Assembly (NCBI GenBank): GCA_003508835.1
Contig: PUFA01000006.1
Location: 7,502,001-7,566,000 of the forward strand
DNA: 64,000 bases
Direction of reading: 5' to 3'
DNA from: Eonycteris spelaea
Lineage: Eukaryota; Chordata; Mammalia; Chiroptera; Pteropodidae
Shown here in pieces: positions 52,532 to 63,190 of this stretch. The notes below the pieces were generated by a model. That model did no database searches. It worked only from the letters and a program-made list of their open reading frames with translations, and had not been told where the DNA came from. Numbering within the stretch: position 1 is the first letter of the stretch; each line of letters begins with the position of its first letter. The translations under genes were made by a program, and so were the position numbers.

Positions 52532-52970
52532 GTAAGTGTGTGGCTGCCTGGAGCCCAGCTCGACCTCAGCAACCAGCACATCTCCAAGGCCTGCCTGAAG
52601 AAATCTCCCTTCCAAACCGAGCCCTTTTTGCCCTGGGTTGTGCCTGTCCACCCAGCTTTGCTGTGAGCTTTGCATACAGAATGCTTGCAAGCCTGCCCAG
52701 CAGGGAGATTCAGGATGACAGTAGAGAGGGTCCGACCCCTGGGAGTCTGCCTCTCTGAGACCTATGGTCAGCAGCATCGAAATTGTCCTACTGGACCAAC
52801 TACAGAGGTTACTGAATCATCTGGGTGACCAAGACCCTCTTTCCAGCAGCAGCAGCAGCAGGCTAAGGTTAGACCCCTCAGACTCTACCAAATCTTTAAG
52901 AGATGGATGCTCCAGGACTATTTAAACTGTTCCAGGCATAGAAAGAGAAGGAAAGTTTCTAGGTTATTTT
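52532..52970. other. Unassigned; short (AGC)n at 52844-52860
   Basis: About five AGC units. Otherwise no recognised feature. Confidence 0.4.
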
Positions 52971-53485
52971 TAAGAAGTGAGCAGAGCACTACTTGTAATA
53001 CCGCTACCCAACTGGAAGAACACAAAAACAATAGCTCAATCTCACTTTTTAATTTCCCTGAAACGATTCTAAATAAAAGAATAGCATACAGAATCCGGCA
53101 ACACACGCACACACAAAAAGAACAATACATCGTGATCAAGTGGGGTTTAAGCCATGCTGGGTGGGTTGGTGTCTGGATATCTTTAATATGCTTTACCACA
53201 TTGGAGAATCTAAGCAAAAATTACAGCGACCATTTAAATTTTGTTTTAATTCTTGATGAAATGAGAACAGACAGCTACTTCTTAACATGATAAAAAATGT
53301 CCATCTTAATCCCAAATAAGGAAACTTTAAAAGCAGCCCCATTAAAGTTAGGAAGAAGACCAATATTTTCACTATTACCTGATTTTTGTTGTTCTCATTA
53401 CCAGTTAATGCAAATTAAATTTAAAAAATCACTTCACTATATGAAAATTTTAAAAGGTAGGTAAAATTATCATTATTTGCAGAAG

Positions 53486-53489
53486 ATAT

Positions 53490-53539
<50 letters not shown>
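53486..53539 (+). repeat. (TA)n microsatellite inside L1
   Basis: About 26 TA units with one slip near 53501. Confidence 0.95.
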
Positions 53540-53542
<3 letters not shown>

Positions 53543-55068
53543 GGCAAAATAAAGAGAATCAACTGAAAAACTATTACCAACAATAAAGAAATTCAATAAT
53601 GTGGCCAGCTACAAAATTAATATGCAAATATCAATGGCCTTCATACTTAAAAAGGACAACCAGTTAGGGTATACAAGAAAGAACATAGGATATTTACAAT
53701 TACAATGAAAAAAAATATATATTAAATGCCAGGAATATACTAAAAACATTTATAAAGAAAACCTTAAAATATTACTGAGGAACCCAAAAAATGACTTGAA
53801 CACATAAGACAGGCATACTATATTCTTAGATAAGAATAAGTGATATCATAAAGCTATATCAGTTTTCCCTTAGTTAATCTGTAACATTTACACATTTCAA
53901 TGAAAATACCAATGGAAATTTTAATGAAACGAGATAACTTTGAAATTCATCTGGAATAATTAGCATGCAAAATAGCCAGAAAAATTCTGAAAAGTACACT
54001 AATGAGGGGAGGCTAGCCCTATCAGTTATTTAAATACATTCTAGAACTTCAATAATTAGAGTAACATGGTAGCAGCTCATGAATAGACATTACATCAATG
54101 GAACAGAATAGAAAGCACAAAAATTCATAACAAGTGAACATTTATTCTATGATAAAGGTAGCATTTAAATCATTGAGGAGAAGATAAACTTATCAATAAT
54201 GTTATTGGGACAATTGGGAAGCCATTGAGAAAATATTAAATGAGATCCATACCTCACACCTATACAAAAATAAATTCCAGATGGATGAAAAATATTAAAT
54301 ATTTCTGAATGAAATACTAAGTGGCCTAGAAGAAACACTGAGGGAATTTTTAAAATAATCTTAACATAAGAAAAGGCTGTTGACCAGACACCTAGAAACC
54401 AAAAAGAAAAACACTGATAAATTTGACTAGATAAAAATAGACAACCTCTTCATGGCAAGAGTCACCCATTAACAATCTCAAAAGACAACAAACTAGGAAA
54501 AATACTGGTGCTTATCACAGATAAAGTGTTAATTTCCCACTTGGATAAAAAGCTCTTATAAATCAATAAGCAAAAATCAATAGCACAATAGAAAATGAGC
54601 AAAGGATATGAAGACAGTTCATGGCAAAGGAGATAGAGATAGTTTTTAAACATTTGAAAAGACACTCGACCTCACCCATAATAAGAAAAACGCAAAATAA
54701 AACTACCTTATATACCCTTACAGATCACATTGGCGAAGATCAAAAAGCTTTCTAACACCCCGTGTTGGTGAGATTGAGAAAAAATTGACATCTCACACAT
54801 TGCTGCTGGTACGGTCCCTGGGGATACAAGCGATTTGGCAATATCTATAAAAATTACAAATGCCTGCGCCCTTTGTCACAACAATTACACTTCTGAGAAT
54901 TATATAAAAGATGTATATGGACATGTGTAAATTGATGAGCATGCGAAATTGTTCCTCACATCATGGTTTGAAACTGTTTAAAAAGAGGAGGGGACTCAAG
55001 GTTCATCAACAGGTGATTGCTTAAATAAAGCGTGGTATATGCACACGATGAGCTACTAGGAGGATGTG

Positions 55069-55079
55069 AAAAAGAATGA
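55069..55079 (+). repeat. Target-site duplication, left copy
   Basis: AAAAAGAATGA just before the inserted L1, repeated at 55621-55631. Confidence 0.8.
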
Positions 55080-55620
55080 AGAGTGACCTAGCAGGTCCAC
55101 TCCCAAGTACATACCCGGGATAATTAAAGACCTATGTCCACACAACACTGTATACACAAATGTTCATAAGGACACCATTCATCACAGCCAAATAAAGAGG
55201 AGCAACTCAAATATGTACCAATGATGAATGGGCAAACAATTCAAGGTATGTCTATACAACGAAATATTATTCATCAATATAAAAGAAATAAAGTACTAAT
55301 ACATGCTACAATATGGATGAACCTTGAAAACATTATGCTAAGTGAAAGGGTCCAGACACAAAAGGCCACATATCATAGATTTCACTTATAATAAATGTCC
55401 AGAATAGGCAAATCCCATGAAAACAGAAAATAGACTAGTCGTCAGAGGCCGCGGGGAGTGACTCTAACGGGTATGGGGTTTCCTTTCCTGGTGATGGAAA
55501 TGTTTCAGAATTAGATAGTTGTTTTGGTTGCATAACTGTGAATATATTAAAAATCACTTAATTTTACCCTTTAAAGGGGTGAGTTTTACGTTATTTGAAT
55601 TGTATCTCAAAAAAAAAAAA
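55080..55620 (+). mobile_element. Younger L1 3' end inserted into the older L1, plus strand
   Basis: A 5'-truncated L1 of about 540 bp: 'gacctagcaggtccactccc', 'tatacacaaatgttcataag', 'atgctacaatatggatgaac', 'gaaaacattatgctaagtga', 'ggtatggggtttcctttcct', 'gaattgtatctcaaaaaaaa' with a poly(A) to 55625. The 11-bp duplication on both sides marks target-primed reverse transcription into the older element. No complete ORF remains. Confidence 0.92.
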
Positions 55621-55631
55621 AAAAAGAATGA
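55621..55631 (+). repeat. Target-site duplication, right copy
   Basis: AAAAAGAATGA merging with the poly(A) tail and then continuing into older L1 sequence ('ggaggctctttctgtcttgc'). Confidence 0.8.
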
Positions 55632-55940
55632 GGAGGCTCTTTCTGTCTTGCTAGGGAGTCATCTCCAAGATACAGTGTAAAGTGACAAAACGAAGCACAG
55701 AACCCCAGGGATTATATGGTGCCGTTTGTGAACAAAAGAGGGGGAAAGTACGTTTTATAAAAACACATGTGTACATCCTTACATTTCCATGTATATGCCT
55801 AGGCTACCTCTGGAAGGGCACACAATAAACTGGTAACACTGCCTCCGTGAAGGAAGCTGGGAGGCCGGGAGAAGGATAAGAGCGGGGCTTTTTATTAGAA
55901 CATGAAAATGTATTACCTATTCAAATTTTAAAAATAAAAG
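55632..55940 (+). mobile_element. Old L1 LINE 3' UTR, plus strand (right part)
   Basis: 'ggaggctctttctgtcttgc', 'gtcatctccaagatacagtg', 'aaacacatgtgtacatcctt', 'ctacctctggaagggcacac' and 'aatgtattacctattcaaat' complete the 3' end of the element begun at 52975. Confidence 0.9.
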
Positions 55941-56345
55941 TGACTCCTCAGTCTGTCAGACAGAGGTGGCACCAGAAGCATTGTAATGAAATACTGCCAG
56001 GGATGGCCTTAGGAAGACAAAGGCCTGGGGCAGAGGTGCTTGTGACCAGCCGTCCTGGGGCCTGAGTGGTGACTTGCAGCAGGGAAAAGTCCCGAGATAG
56101 GCAAGGGAGCTGGCAAGACCCAACAGGGTTCATATGAGGAAGGGAGCTGAGAACAGGGGAGAGACGGGGGGACAGGGGAGGACTCCTGTGCTTCATTCTA
56201 GAGCCAGGAGCCAGCTGCTCAAAGCTGTAGGAATAGCAACGGCCTGGATAAGGATGGGGCGGAGGGTGGAAGGGGCAAGTATACAGAAATTAGTTGGGTG
56301 GCCATATGCCGAACCAGGCGAGTCGCTTCCGTCAGTGACAGTAAA
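55941..56345. other. Unassigned sequence
   Basis: No gene or repeat recognised. Confidence 0.35.
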
Positions 56346-56349
56346 ATAT

Positions 56350-56430
56350 TATGTGACCACACTGTGCCGGGAATGGGATACAGGAATGGATCAGACGTGG
56401 TCTCTGCCTTCCAGAAGCCTCTAATCCAGT
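56350..56430 (-). mobile_element. L2 LINE 3' fragment, minus strand
   Basis: 'actgtgccgggaatgggata', 'caggaatggatcagacgtgg' and 'tctctgccttccagaagcct' match reversed L2. Confidence 0.75.
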
Positions 56431-57056
56431 GGTTTCTGAGGGCTGTCATTTGCCTATAGCTTGTCTCAAAGTCCACCCACGGACAGTGAGTTAGTACTGC
56501 CAGCAGTGAAACAAGGTAACGCTGGGTTCCCATCTGCGAAACACAGTTCTGGGAACGATCGGGTTAGAGAGAAGGGAAATAAGCCGGGACAACCTGCTTT
56601 CACACCTAAGGACGCTGGGGGCATCAGTGCCTTGGGCGTAAATACCCTTTCTCCCCTTTCCAGTGGGGTTATAGGGTAAGGGTGGCAGTGGGAAGTCCCT
56701 GGACCATATTGCTTTGGGCTCCGTGTCTCCTATACCATATTTATTTTTACTTTTCTTTCAGCCAGAAAGAGGACCGCATTCACAGTCAGGTAGTCCAAAG
56801 ACTTGAGGAACAGGGCAAAGCCCTCAGGAAGAAAGATGCTGGGAAGCCCAGGGGCGAGAGTCCCAGGGAGCTGGGAGAACATTGGCCAGGCACTGGGTAT
56901 AAGTAGAAACCCTCCCACCTCTGTCCTCACCTCCCCAGGCCCAAAAGCCCAGGTACAGCCTGGGACTGGCGGGGAAAGAGAACTCCTCGAAAAGAGAAAC
57001 CCTTGGAATCCCAGAGTTAATGGCTTTAAAAACTAACCATTTATTATTTTTCATGA
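56431..57056. other. Unassigned sequence
   Basis: No gene or repeat recognised. Confidence 0.35.
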
Positions 57057-57345
57057 GTCTGGCTTGGCTGATCTCACCTGGCTAACATATCTTTGTTAGG
57101 GAGGTTGGACACTGGCTGGTCTAGGAAGGCCTCGTCTGCATAGCCCAGCCCACCTCCACATGGTCTCTCATCTCCCAGGAGGCTAGCTCCAGATTCCTCT
57201 CACGGTAGTGACAGGGGTCCAGGAGAACACTTTTTCAAGCAGCTGCTTACACCAAGTTGGCTACTGTCCCATTACCCAAAGCCAGTCACATGGCCAAGCC
57301 CAGAGCCGCAATAGTAGGAGCTACAAAACTTCAGGGCACCAGGGT
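57057..57345 (-). mobile_element. Ancient LTR-like repeat, minus strand
   Basis: 'acatggtctctcatctccca', 'ggaggctagctccagattcc', 'tacccaaagccagtcacatg' and 'gccaagcccagagccgcaat' match the same family as 25062-25340, read in the same direction. Confidence 0.6.
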
Positions 57346-57665
57346 GGATACGAGTAGGTAATTAACGAGGACCATGAAGGCAATGCATCTCTCACAGCGC
57401 AAAGCAAGGCAAAACAGTACCTCGGCCCAGGCGAGAAATAAGGGAGAGTGTCCAAAAGGTACCTGTGATATCATCCAAAGCTACTTCTGCCTCATTCTCT
57501 TTGGAATGACAGGGAAAGGGAACAGAGAAGCCAACCCCACCACCCAGACATGTCCCTATGCTGAGCAGCAGACATCAGGAGAGCTGCCTTTTTCAGATTT
57601 CAAGGCCTAGCTGCAGAAATGACCACTGGCCCTGACTATGTCTCAAATGACCCGAAAGGCAGGCA
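57346..57665. other. Unassigned sequence
   Basis: No recognised feature. Confidence 0.35.
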
Positions 57666-57667
57666 GA

Positions 57668-57880
57668 GAAGGCACAGACATTAAGAGCACAGAGAGAGCT
57701 GGGTTTGAATTCCAGGCTACCACCTAGACTGTGAATTGAACTAGGCACCTTTATGGGCTCAATTTTCCTCATCTGTTCAAATAGGGATGCCAAGAGTAGC
57801 CATGCATGGGGCTTCTGGGAAAAATAATGATATTATGTACATGCAGCTCCCTCAGTGCAATCCCAGCACCTGGTGGTCAC
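57668..57880 (+). mobile_element. MIR SINE, plus strand
   Basis: 'cacagacattaagagcacag', 'gctgggtttgaattccaggc', 'cctttatgggctcaattttc' and 'ctcatctgttcaaataggga' give a near full forward MIR. Confidence 0.9.
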
Positions 57881-57884
57881 CACA

Positions 57885-57960
57885 GGTGACCACCCTCATT
57901 ATAGAGATATGAAACTGAGGTCCTAAGAAGAGAGAAGGGAAAGGTAGAGGAGGGTCTGCC
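57885..57960 (-). mobile_element. MIR fragment, minus strand
   Basis: 'accctcattatagagatatg' and 'aaactgaggtcctaagaaga' match the reversed MIR core. Confidence 0.6.
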
Positions 57961-58132
57961 CCCCACATCCTCTGGCCCCCTGTAGTGAGACTGTCCTTCT
58001 GCCCCAAGGTTGGGCCAACTTGAATAGGCAGGAAAGTGGCCTTCGGACACCCAGACCACAAGCCCCTTTCCATTATCCCTCTGCTCTGCAGGACCACCAG
58101 GCACACTTGGAAGCAGCTGTCTGTGGTCATAG

Positions 58133-58330
58133 CTGGTGTATCTGTCAGGATCCCAGCAGGAACAAGATGTTTCATTCAAATTAAACAGAAATTGGTAAGG
58201 GGTCTGTACAGATGTGTGGGCCGGATAATGGGAAATCGACATGGCGTGGTACAGGAACCCCAGGCCTGCAAGAACCCGGAAGGAACTGTTACTACCCCAG
58301 ATCTGCAAGGGAGGGGAACCTGGAGACTGC
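58133..58330 (+). mobile_element. Ancient interspersed repeat, family uncertain
   Basis: 'gtatctgtcaggatcccagc', 'aggaacaagatgtttcattc' and 'aaattaaacagaaattggta' share the start and word order of the element at 33308-33770. Confidence 0.45.
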
Positions 58331-59435
58331 AGCGGTAGGGAGAGGCCTGTGTGGCTGGAGCTGAGCTGCGGCTTCATAGAGGGTCTTAATCAACCCCCCA
58401 CCACGTGGGAGGGAAGAAGCAGAGGAAAGGGTGGGGAGTGGGAGATGGACACTATGACCCCATGCTCCTTCCTGTTGACCAACGGAAGGACAAAGGTGCC
58501 TGCGGAGTGTCCGCACTGATCAACCGGAGACGCACACAGAAGACGTCCAGCGTGTTCGCAGCCTTTCATCGGTGAGCTCCAAACGCGCAGGCTTCTTCCC
58601 AGAACAAGAGCGAACGCAGCCCAGAAACTTAGAGACGATGGGGCTGATTCCAAAACACACCAGCCTGGGAACATTTTCCACAGCAGCCTGGCCAAGGTGA
58701 CCCATAGCACAGCCACCCCCTTCCGGCACTAGGACCCAGTCTCCTGACTCTTGGGCCCTTTCAAAGTCAGGAGGCGGAAAGCAAACAACCCTCTCTGATC
58801 CCCGCTGTCAATCCCATATCTGGGCCCAGGACTTATTTTCAAACCAACCAAGCGTCAGAAAGTCACACGTCAGGCTTATCTCTCCTGCCACTCATCTCCC
58901 AAAAGCCCTTCTCCCCGTCCCCATCATCCCCAGACAAATAGAATTTCTCCCTCCACCCCAAATCCTAATAGATGTCTGAGCTCGGGGAGCAGCACCCAGC
59001 CCTGCAGAGCCTGCCGCCTGCCCCAGCTGTGCTCAGCTTAGATAGCAGATTCATCCATGTCTGGCTCTTCTGGCCTGGGAGAGGTGAGAAGCCCAGTTCA
59101 TGAATGCAAAGAAAGTCACCACTCCTCCCTGGCCACCTGCCTCTGCCCCAGCTGCTCAAAACTGGGTTCTATCTCTAGCCACCAACCACAGAGGGACTGG
59201 CTCTGAATTTTAGCATCTTTGACTTAATGCTGTTCATTTCAGAGCTGCAATCAGGCTGAGGCAGGTCTGCAGGAACCCCATATCCGAGGCATCCGCTACG
59301 TGTAATGACCCCTCTCTCTATATGCTGCTTTCCCTTCAATAGCGACAGGCAGCATTGGTGCCGTGGCTGCCCCAAAGTAGTGTGTTTTGAACCCGGATCC
59401 TGTCAGAATGCGTGCTGTTTTTATTAGCCACGGGG
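58331..59435. other. Unassigned sequence of about 1.1 kb
   Basis: No gene or repeat recognised. Confidence 0.35.
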
Positions 59436-59439
59436 CATT

Positions 59440-59725
59440 CGTTTATCCATTCATCCATTCTTTGATGCACTCGACAAATATTCACCATTCAAAGCACAGT
59501 TCTAGGCACTATTTTAAGCTCGGAGACACAGAGAGAAAGAAGACAAGACGAGGCTTCTGCTCACACAGAGCTTACATTTTAGTAGCGGAGGCAAGCAATA
59601 AACAAGGAGAAATAAAGTGATAAGATGGAGACCAGAGAATGAGGGAGGGAAAAAATAAAATAGGTGGTCAGGGAAGGATTCTGACATTTGAAGAAAGGCC
59701 TTGAGCAATGAGCCAGGCTCTTGGA
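59440..59725 (-). mobile_element. L2 LINE 3' end, minus strand
   Basis: 'gtttatccattcatccattc', 'gcacagttctaggcactatt', 'acacagagcttacattttag', 'aataggtggtcagggaagga' and 'aggccttgagcaatgagcca' follow reversed L2. Confidence 0.9.
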
Positions 59726-59769
59726 ACTCATTTTCTAAAAAAATTGGGGTAATTTTAATCATGTCTGTC

Positions 59770-59860
59770 TCTCCAGGTTGATAAAGAATTAAATGAGTTA
59801 ATATACATCAAGCACTTGGCCCAGGGCCTGACATGTATTAGTGCACAATAAATTGTAGCT
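59770..59860 (+). mobile_element. MIR 3' tail, plus strand
   Basis: 'aattaaatgagttaatatac', 'atcaagcacttggcccaggg' and 'cctgacatgtattagtgcac' plus 'aataaattg' is the MIR tail. Confidence 0.85.
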
Positions 59861-60785
59861 CTGTGTCTAGCTAAGGAAACAGGGACTCGTGGAGGCACTG
59901 CAGACCCAGGTATGACTCCAGTCCCAAAGGCAGGGCTTGCTCGTCTGGTTGCATCCAGGTCAGCTTCCTGGAGGGGGCTGCCAGCAGTGGCCAGCTGCAG
60001 GTGTGAGGCCAGCCCAGAGCTCTAAATCAAGAACGCTTCTGCCTGGGCTAAGAGGACCCTGGGAGCCTATACCCCTCAGCCTGGGGAGATCCCAGACTCC
60101 TGCACAGCCTGAGTCACGGGCTCCACTCACCCACTCCCGGGCCACTGAGTTGCTGCTTCAATCTACCATTAAGACTAGAGTTTGCCACGAGCTCCCATTC
60201 CTGCTCTGCATCACCCAGAGCCACAAAATTGAATGAGTCCAGAATATTGATGACCTACTTCAGGAGGCCCGCCCACACAAAACTCAGTGCCTTTTGACCA
60301 TCGCCCCCCACTGTACTGCTACCTCCTCCCCTGGCTCAAGCCCTTCATCAAGCCTAGCCCAGGCTCCTTCCACCTCCTCCCCAGGAACCAGAATCCAATT
60401 TCTCCTCTATCCTACTGGCAATGGAGCTCCAGCCAGAAGAAGAAGCAGGCAGACCTGGGGGACAGAGGGTAGCCAGAGGAGGACAGAACAGAGCACTCAG
60501 TCCCAGAGAGAAGGAACCACACGTTCCCTCCTTCTCTCTCCCAGACTTCTGCACTGCCCTACAAACGCCACCACTCCTGACTGATGGCAGGAAATTGGTC
60601 CCCGCTAAGCGCATCTCAGTAGGACAGAGACATACTCATTGGGAAGGGAGAACAGGATGGAGTGAAGGGAGGGCTAGACTGGGGTTCTGGCGGGATGGAA
60701 GGGGAGGATAGGGGCTTCCCCCTCTGCCTCTAGGGCAACTGTAATGGGGACAGCCATGAGCAAACAGCCAGCTTTTGTGTCTCCC
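59861..60785. other. Unassigned sequence
   Basis: No gene or repeat recognised. Frames of 86-99 codons have no domain. Confidence 0.35.
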
Positions 60786-60789
60786 TTCA

Positions 60790-60917
60790 TAAATACAGGC
60801 ATTCCCTTGCCTTTTCCAATACTAAAGTCCTTCTCATCCTTTAGGGCCTAGCTAGTGTCCCTACCTCCTCCTGGAAGCCTCCCCAGATACTCCCAGTTGT
60901 ACCCTAGCTCCACCCAT
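60790..60917 (+). mobile_element. L2 LINE 3' UTR, plus strand (left part, split by MIR)
   Basis: 'aatactaaagtccttctcat', 'cctttagggcctagctagtg' and 'tcctcctggaagcctcccca' match L2 (consensus: tcatccttcaggtctcagctt ... cctcctcagggaagccttccc). Confidence 0.75.
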
Positions 60918-61146
60918 GAGGACTTACCGTCTGCTAAGTCTGATGCTAACCATTTTACATACGGTATCTCTGCAATCCTCAGAACTCCCTGAGAAGTAGG
61001 AACTGTTAACACCCATTCTGCAGGTGAGCGAAGTGAGGTTAAGTGACGCTCCCAAAGACATGTAGTTGGTAAATAGGTGGTAAGACTGGAGTTTGAACCC
61101 AGGTCCAACAGACTCCAGGACTTGAGTGCTTCACCATGATGCTCTC
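60918..61146 (-). mobile_element. MIR SINE, minus strand, inserted in L2
   Basis: 'ctgatgctaaccattttaca', 'ctctgcaatcctcagaactc', 'ggaactgttaacacccattc', 'gtttgaacccaggtccaaca' give a nearly full-length reversed MIR. Confidence 0.92.
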
Positions 61147-61360
61147 CCACCTTGCTCTCTTATTAGCACCTCGAGCCTCTGTTACAGACCCAGCTCATAG
61201 GCAGCTTACAAGTGGCCTCTGCTCTGTCTGCCTCCCCGTTAGACTGTGAGGTTTCCGAGGGAGGGGCCGTGTCTCATATCACCTCCAGCCCATTCCCCTA
61301 GAGGCCAGTCTTGAGCTTGCACACAGTAGGCACCATTACTCCTTTGCTGGAGGCAGTTCA
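61147..61360 (+). mobile_element. L2 LINE 3' UTR, plus strand (right part)
   Basis: 'ctctgtctgcctccccgtta', 'gactgtgaggtttccgaggg' and 'gagcttgcacacagtaggca' resume the L2 3' UTR after the MIR. Confidence 0.75.
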
Positions 61361-61489
61361 ATAAGACCCAGAGCAGAGAATACCCTCCCCCCTCCCCCTG
61401 CCTGTCCTGGGCCCTCGCCTCAGCAGAGCAAAACTCCCCCACCCACCTGCTCCCCCAGCTCTATCTCAGGGCCTCTAAACGTTCCTTCT

Positions 61490-61960
61490 GGCTTCACTTA
61501 TAGTGTTTCCAGAATCTCCATGAGCCTTTGCATTTTAAGCAGATGCGATTATATCAGATTTCCTGTCTTTCCAGCGGCTCAGCTCTACCCAAGTTTGATG
61601 AACTGATCTCAGTGAGATAAATCGCATCAGCTGTCGGCTTTGCTGAGACTCAGGGAATGACATTTCCCCGGTTTGCTCAAGTTTAATGCGAAGGAAACGA
61701 AGGAAACGTTCCTGCCACAAACCTTCAAGGCCAGGTGAGTCGAATAAAGAGTTATATGCGAATGGCCCCACTCCACTGGCTGCTGCTGGCTCCCTGTGGT
61801 TTCTAGAAGGCTGGGAGCCAGCAGACAGCAGACCACGGAGGGCGCGCCAGGAACGCGGCCCCTCTCCCATGATGGTAATTGTCAGCATTTCCATGCATTT
61901 CCATACGGGATTATGCCATAAATTTCCTCGGTTCCAAATGCGGTTGCTCACAGCAGGGAA
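61490..61960. promoter_or_regulatory. Candidate conserved non-coding block
   Basis: Unique sequence with 'gcagatgcgattatatcaga', 'agtgagataaatcgcatcag', 'aaagagttatatgcgaatgg', 'gatggtaattgtcagcattt' and 'acgggattatgccataaatt'. It lacks any repeat pattern for about 470 bp and overlaps a splice-signal pair (61575-61734). Enhancer or non-coding exon are both possible. Confidence 0.3.
61575..61734 (+). ncRNA. Candidate non-coding exon (speculative)
   Basis: A strong acceptor ('tttcctgtctttccag') is followed 160 bases later by a strong donor (cag|gtgagt). All three forward frames contain stops, so if it is an exon it is non-coding, a UTR exon or a terminal exon. Confidence 0.2.
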
Positions 61961-62535
61961 TGCAGTAGGAGAAGAGGGTGGAAGGAGGAACGGGAGTGCC
62001 CCCCAGACTCTAGGCCTGAGCATCTCAGAACACCCCCAGCCCCTTCGCCCCAAAGCTGGCCTTCCCTCCCATTCCCACAGACAGCCCTGTTGCTGGCTGA
62101 CTCTCCTTGGGAGGGAGCCTGAGGATCTGCAGCCAGGAGCAGCCCCGAGAACAGAGGAATCCAGGTCGGACAAGAAGGGCAGAGGCTGACAGCATCAGGA
62201 AACAGCACAGCGCGTGTAAAAGGACACCCAGCAGCCTCGTCAAATCCTCAAACTGGACCCAAAGGATGGTCTCAGAAGTGGGGGCACTGCTGTCTCCCTG
62301 GCTGCTCAGCTGTCCAGGACAGGCCTTTAATAGGCCGTCCTTGCCACTGGACCCCAGCGCTGAGGACACTGGGGAAGCAAACAAGCAGGACAGATGTGGG
62401 TTGAAAAGATGTGCTTCCCCACAATTGGGTCCATTGAGAATAATGACTCATAGGTAGGGGAGGAATAGTCTGCTTAGTGGGGGCCCTCTGGAGAGGAAGT
62501 GGACATGTGAATACAGGTGCAGCAACGCAGCCCTC
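61961..62535. other. Unassigned sequence
   Basis: No gene or repeat recognised. The 212-codon minus frame across 61535-62173 competes with a 167-codon plus frame over the same bases and neither has a recognisable domain. Confidence 0.4.
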
Positions 62536-62539
62536 CCTC

Positions 62540-62700
62540 AGGGCGCCCCTTCACTCACGCACATTCTCACACGTGCACATTCGCTGACACCCACATGCAT
62601 GAGCATGCCCCCTCACACTCACGCTCACCTACATGCTCACGCACACACAGTCTCACTCACGGGCACACACGAGCGCAAAGATACACTTCCATATACCCAC
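62540..62700 (+). repeat. CA-rich degenerate simple sequence
   Basis: Interrupted CAC/ACA/CTCAC units with CpG steps over about 160 bases. Confidence 0.75.
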
Positions 62701-62729
62701 ATCCAAAAACTTAGCGAGGATCTGTGTTG

Positions 62730-62840
62730 ATTTGTGATGAGTTTGGGGGTTTTTTTCCTTTTTTCTGAATATCTTTTGCAAAACTAATTAAGAGGGATTG
62801 AAGCCCGGCGCAGAGCTAATGAGCTATTCAAATACCCTGG
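62730..62840. promoter_or_regulatory. Possible small conserved element
   Basis: 'ttgcaaaactaattaagagg', then 'gcagagctaatgagctattc' and 'aaataccctggcatca' show paired homeodomain-like cores. Inference only. Confidence 0.25.
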
Positions 62841-63034
62841 CATCAGCCCCGCTGGTGAGGTTCCGGATGTGTGGAGTTAGAGTCAGGGGGAGAGACACTC
62901 CCTCCAGGGTTCTCTCTGTAGCAGGGAGACTCAGTGGAAGCCTCTTAGCCTCCTCTCCACCAAGGGGCCTCCAGCTGGGATGAGGGGGACAGGAGGAGGG
63001 GGCACCGCATGGAAGGGTCAGTACCTTTGAGCTG
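62841..63034. other. Unassigned sequence
   Basis: No recognised feature. Confidence 0.35.
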
Positions 63035-63190
63035 GGAATCTCAAACTTCAGCATCAGATCACCCGGTAGGCCAGGCCCCACTCCCTGAGTTTGATTCACA
63101 AGGTCCGAAATGGAGCCGTGGAACTTTTATTTCTAATACACTCCCAGGTGCTGTTGCTGTTGCTGCTGCTGGTGGTCCAGGTCTCTGCCT
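63035..63190 (-). mobile_element. MER5A-like non-autonomous hAT-Charlie element, minus strand
   Basis: 'gggaatctcaaacttcagca', 'tcagatcacccggtaggcca', 'ggccccactccctgagtttg', 'attcacaaggtccgaaatgg', 'tttctaatacactcccaggt' and 'gctgctgctggtggtccagg' follow MER5A in reverse. Both outer ends are truncated. Confidence 0.88.

Larger units (their letters stand above)
52975..55079 (+). mobile_element. Old L1 LINE ORF2-3' region, plus strand (left part)
   Basis: The stretch follows L1 ORF2 from the reverse transcriptase domain ('aacaatacatcgtgatcaag', 'tggggtttaagccatgctgg', 'aaaattatcattatttgcag') through 'catcaatggaacagaataga', 'atacctcacacctatacaaa' and 'agacactcgacctcacccat' to 'aaataaagcgtggtatatgc'. 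Many stops and indels are present. It is cut at 55079 by a younger L1 and resumes after 55631. Confidence 0.92.

Noticed and set aside
61535..62173. Longest open frame (212 codons, minus strand)
   Set aside because: It overlaps a 167-codon frame on the other strand, lacks a recognisable domain and crosses a splice-signal pair on the plus strand. GC-rich DNA gives such frames by chance.
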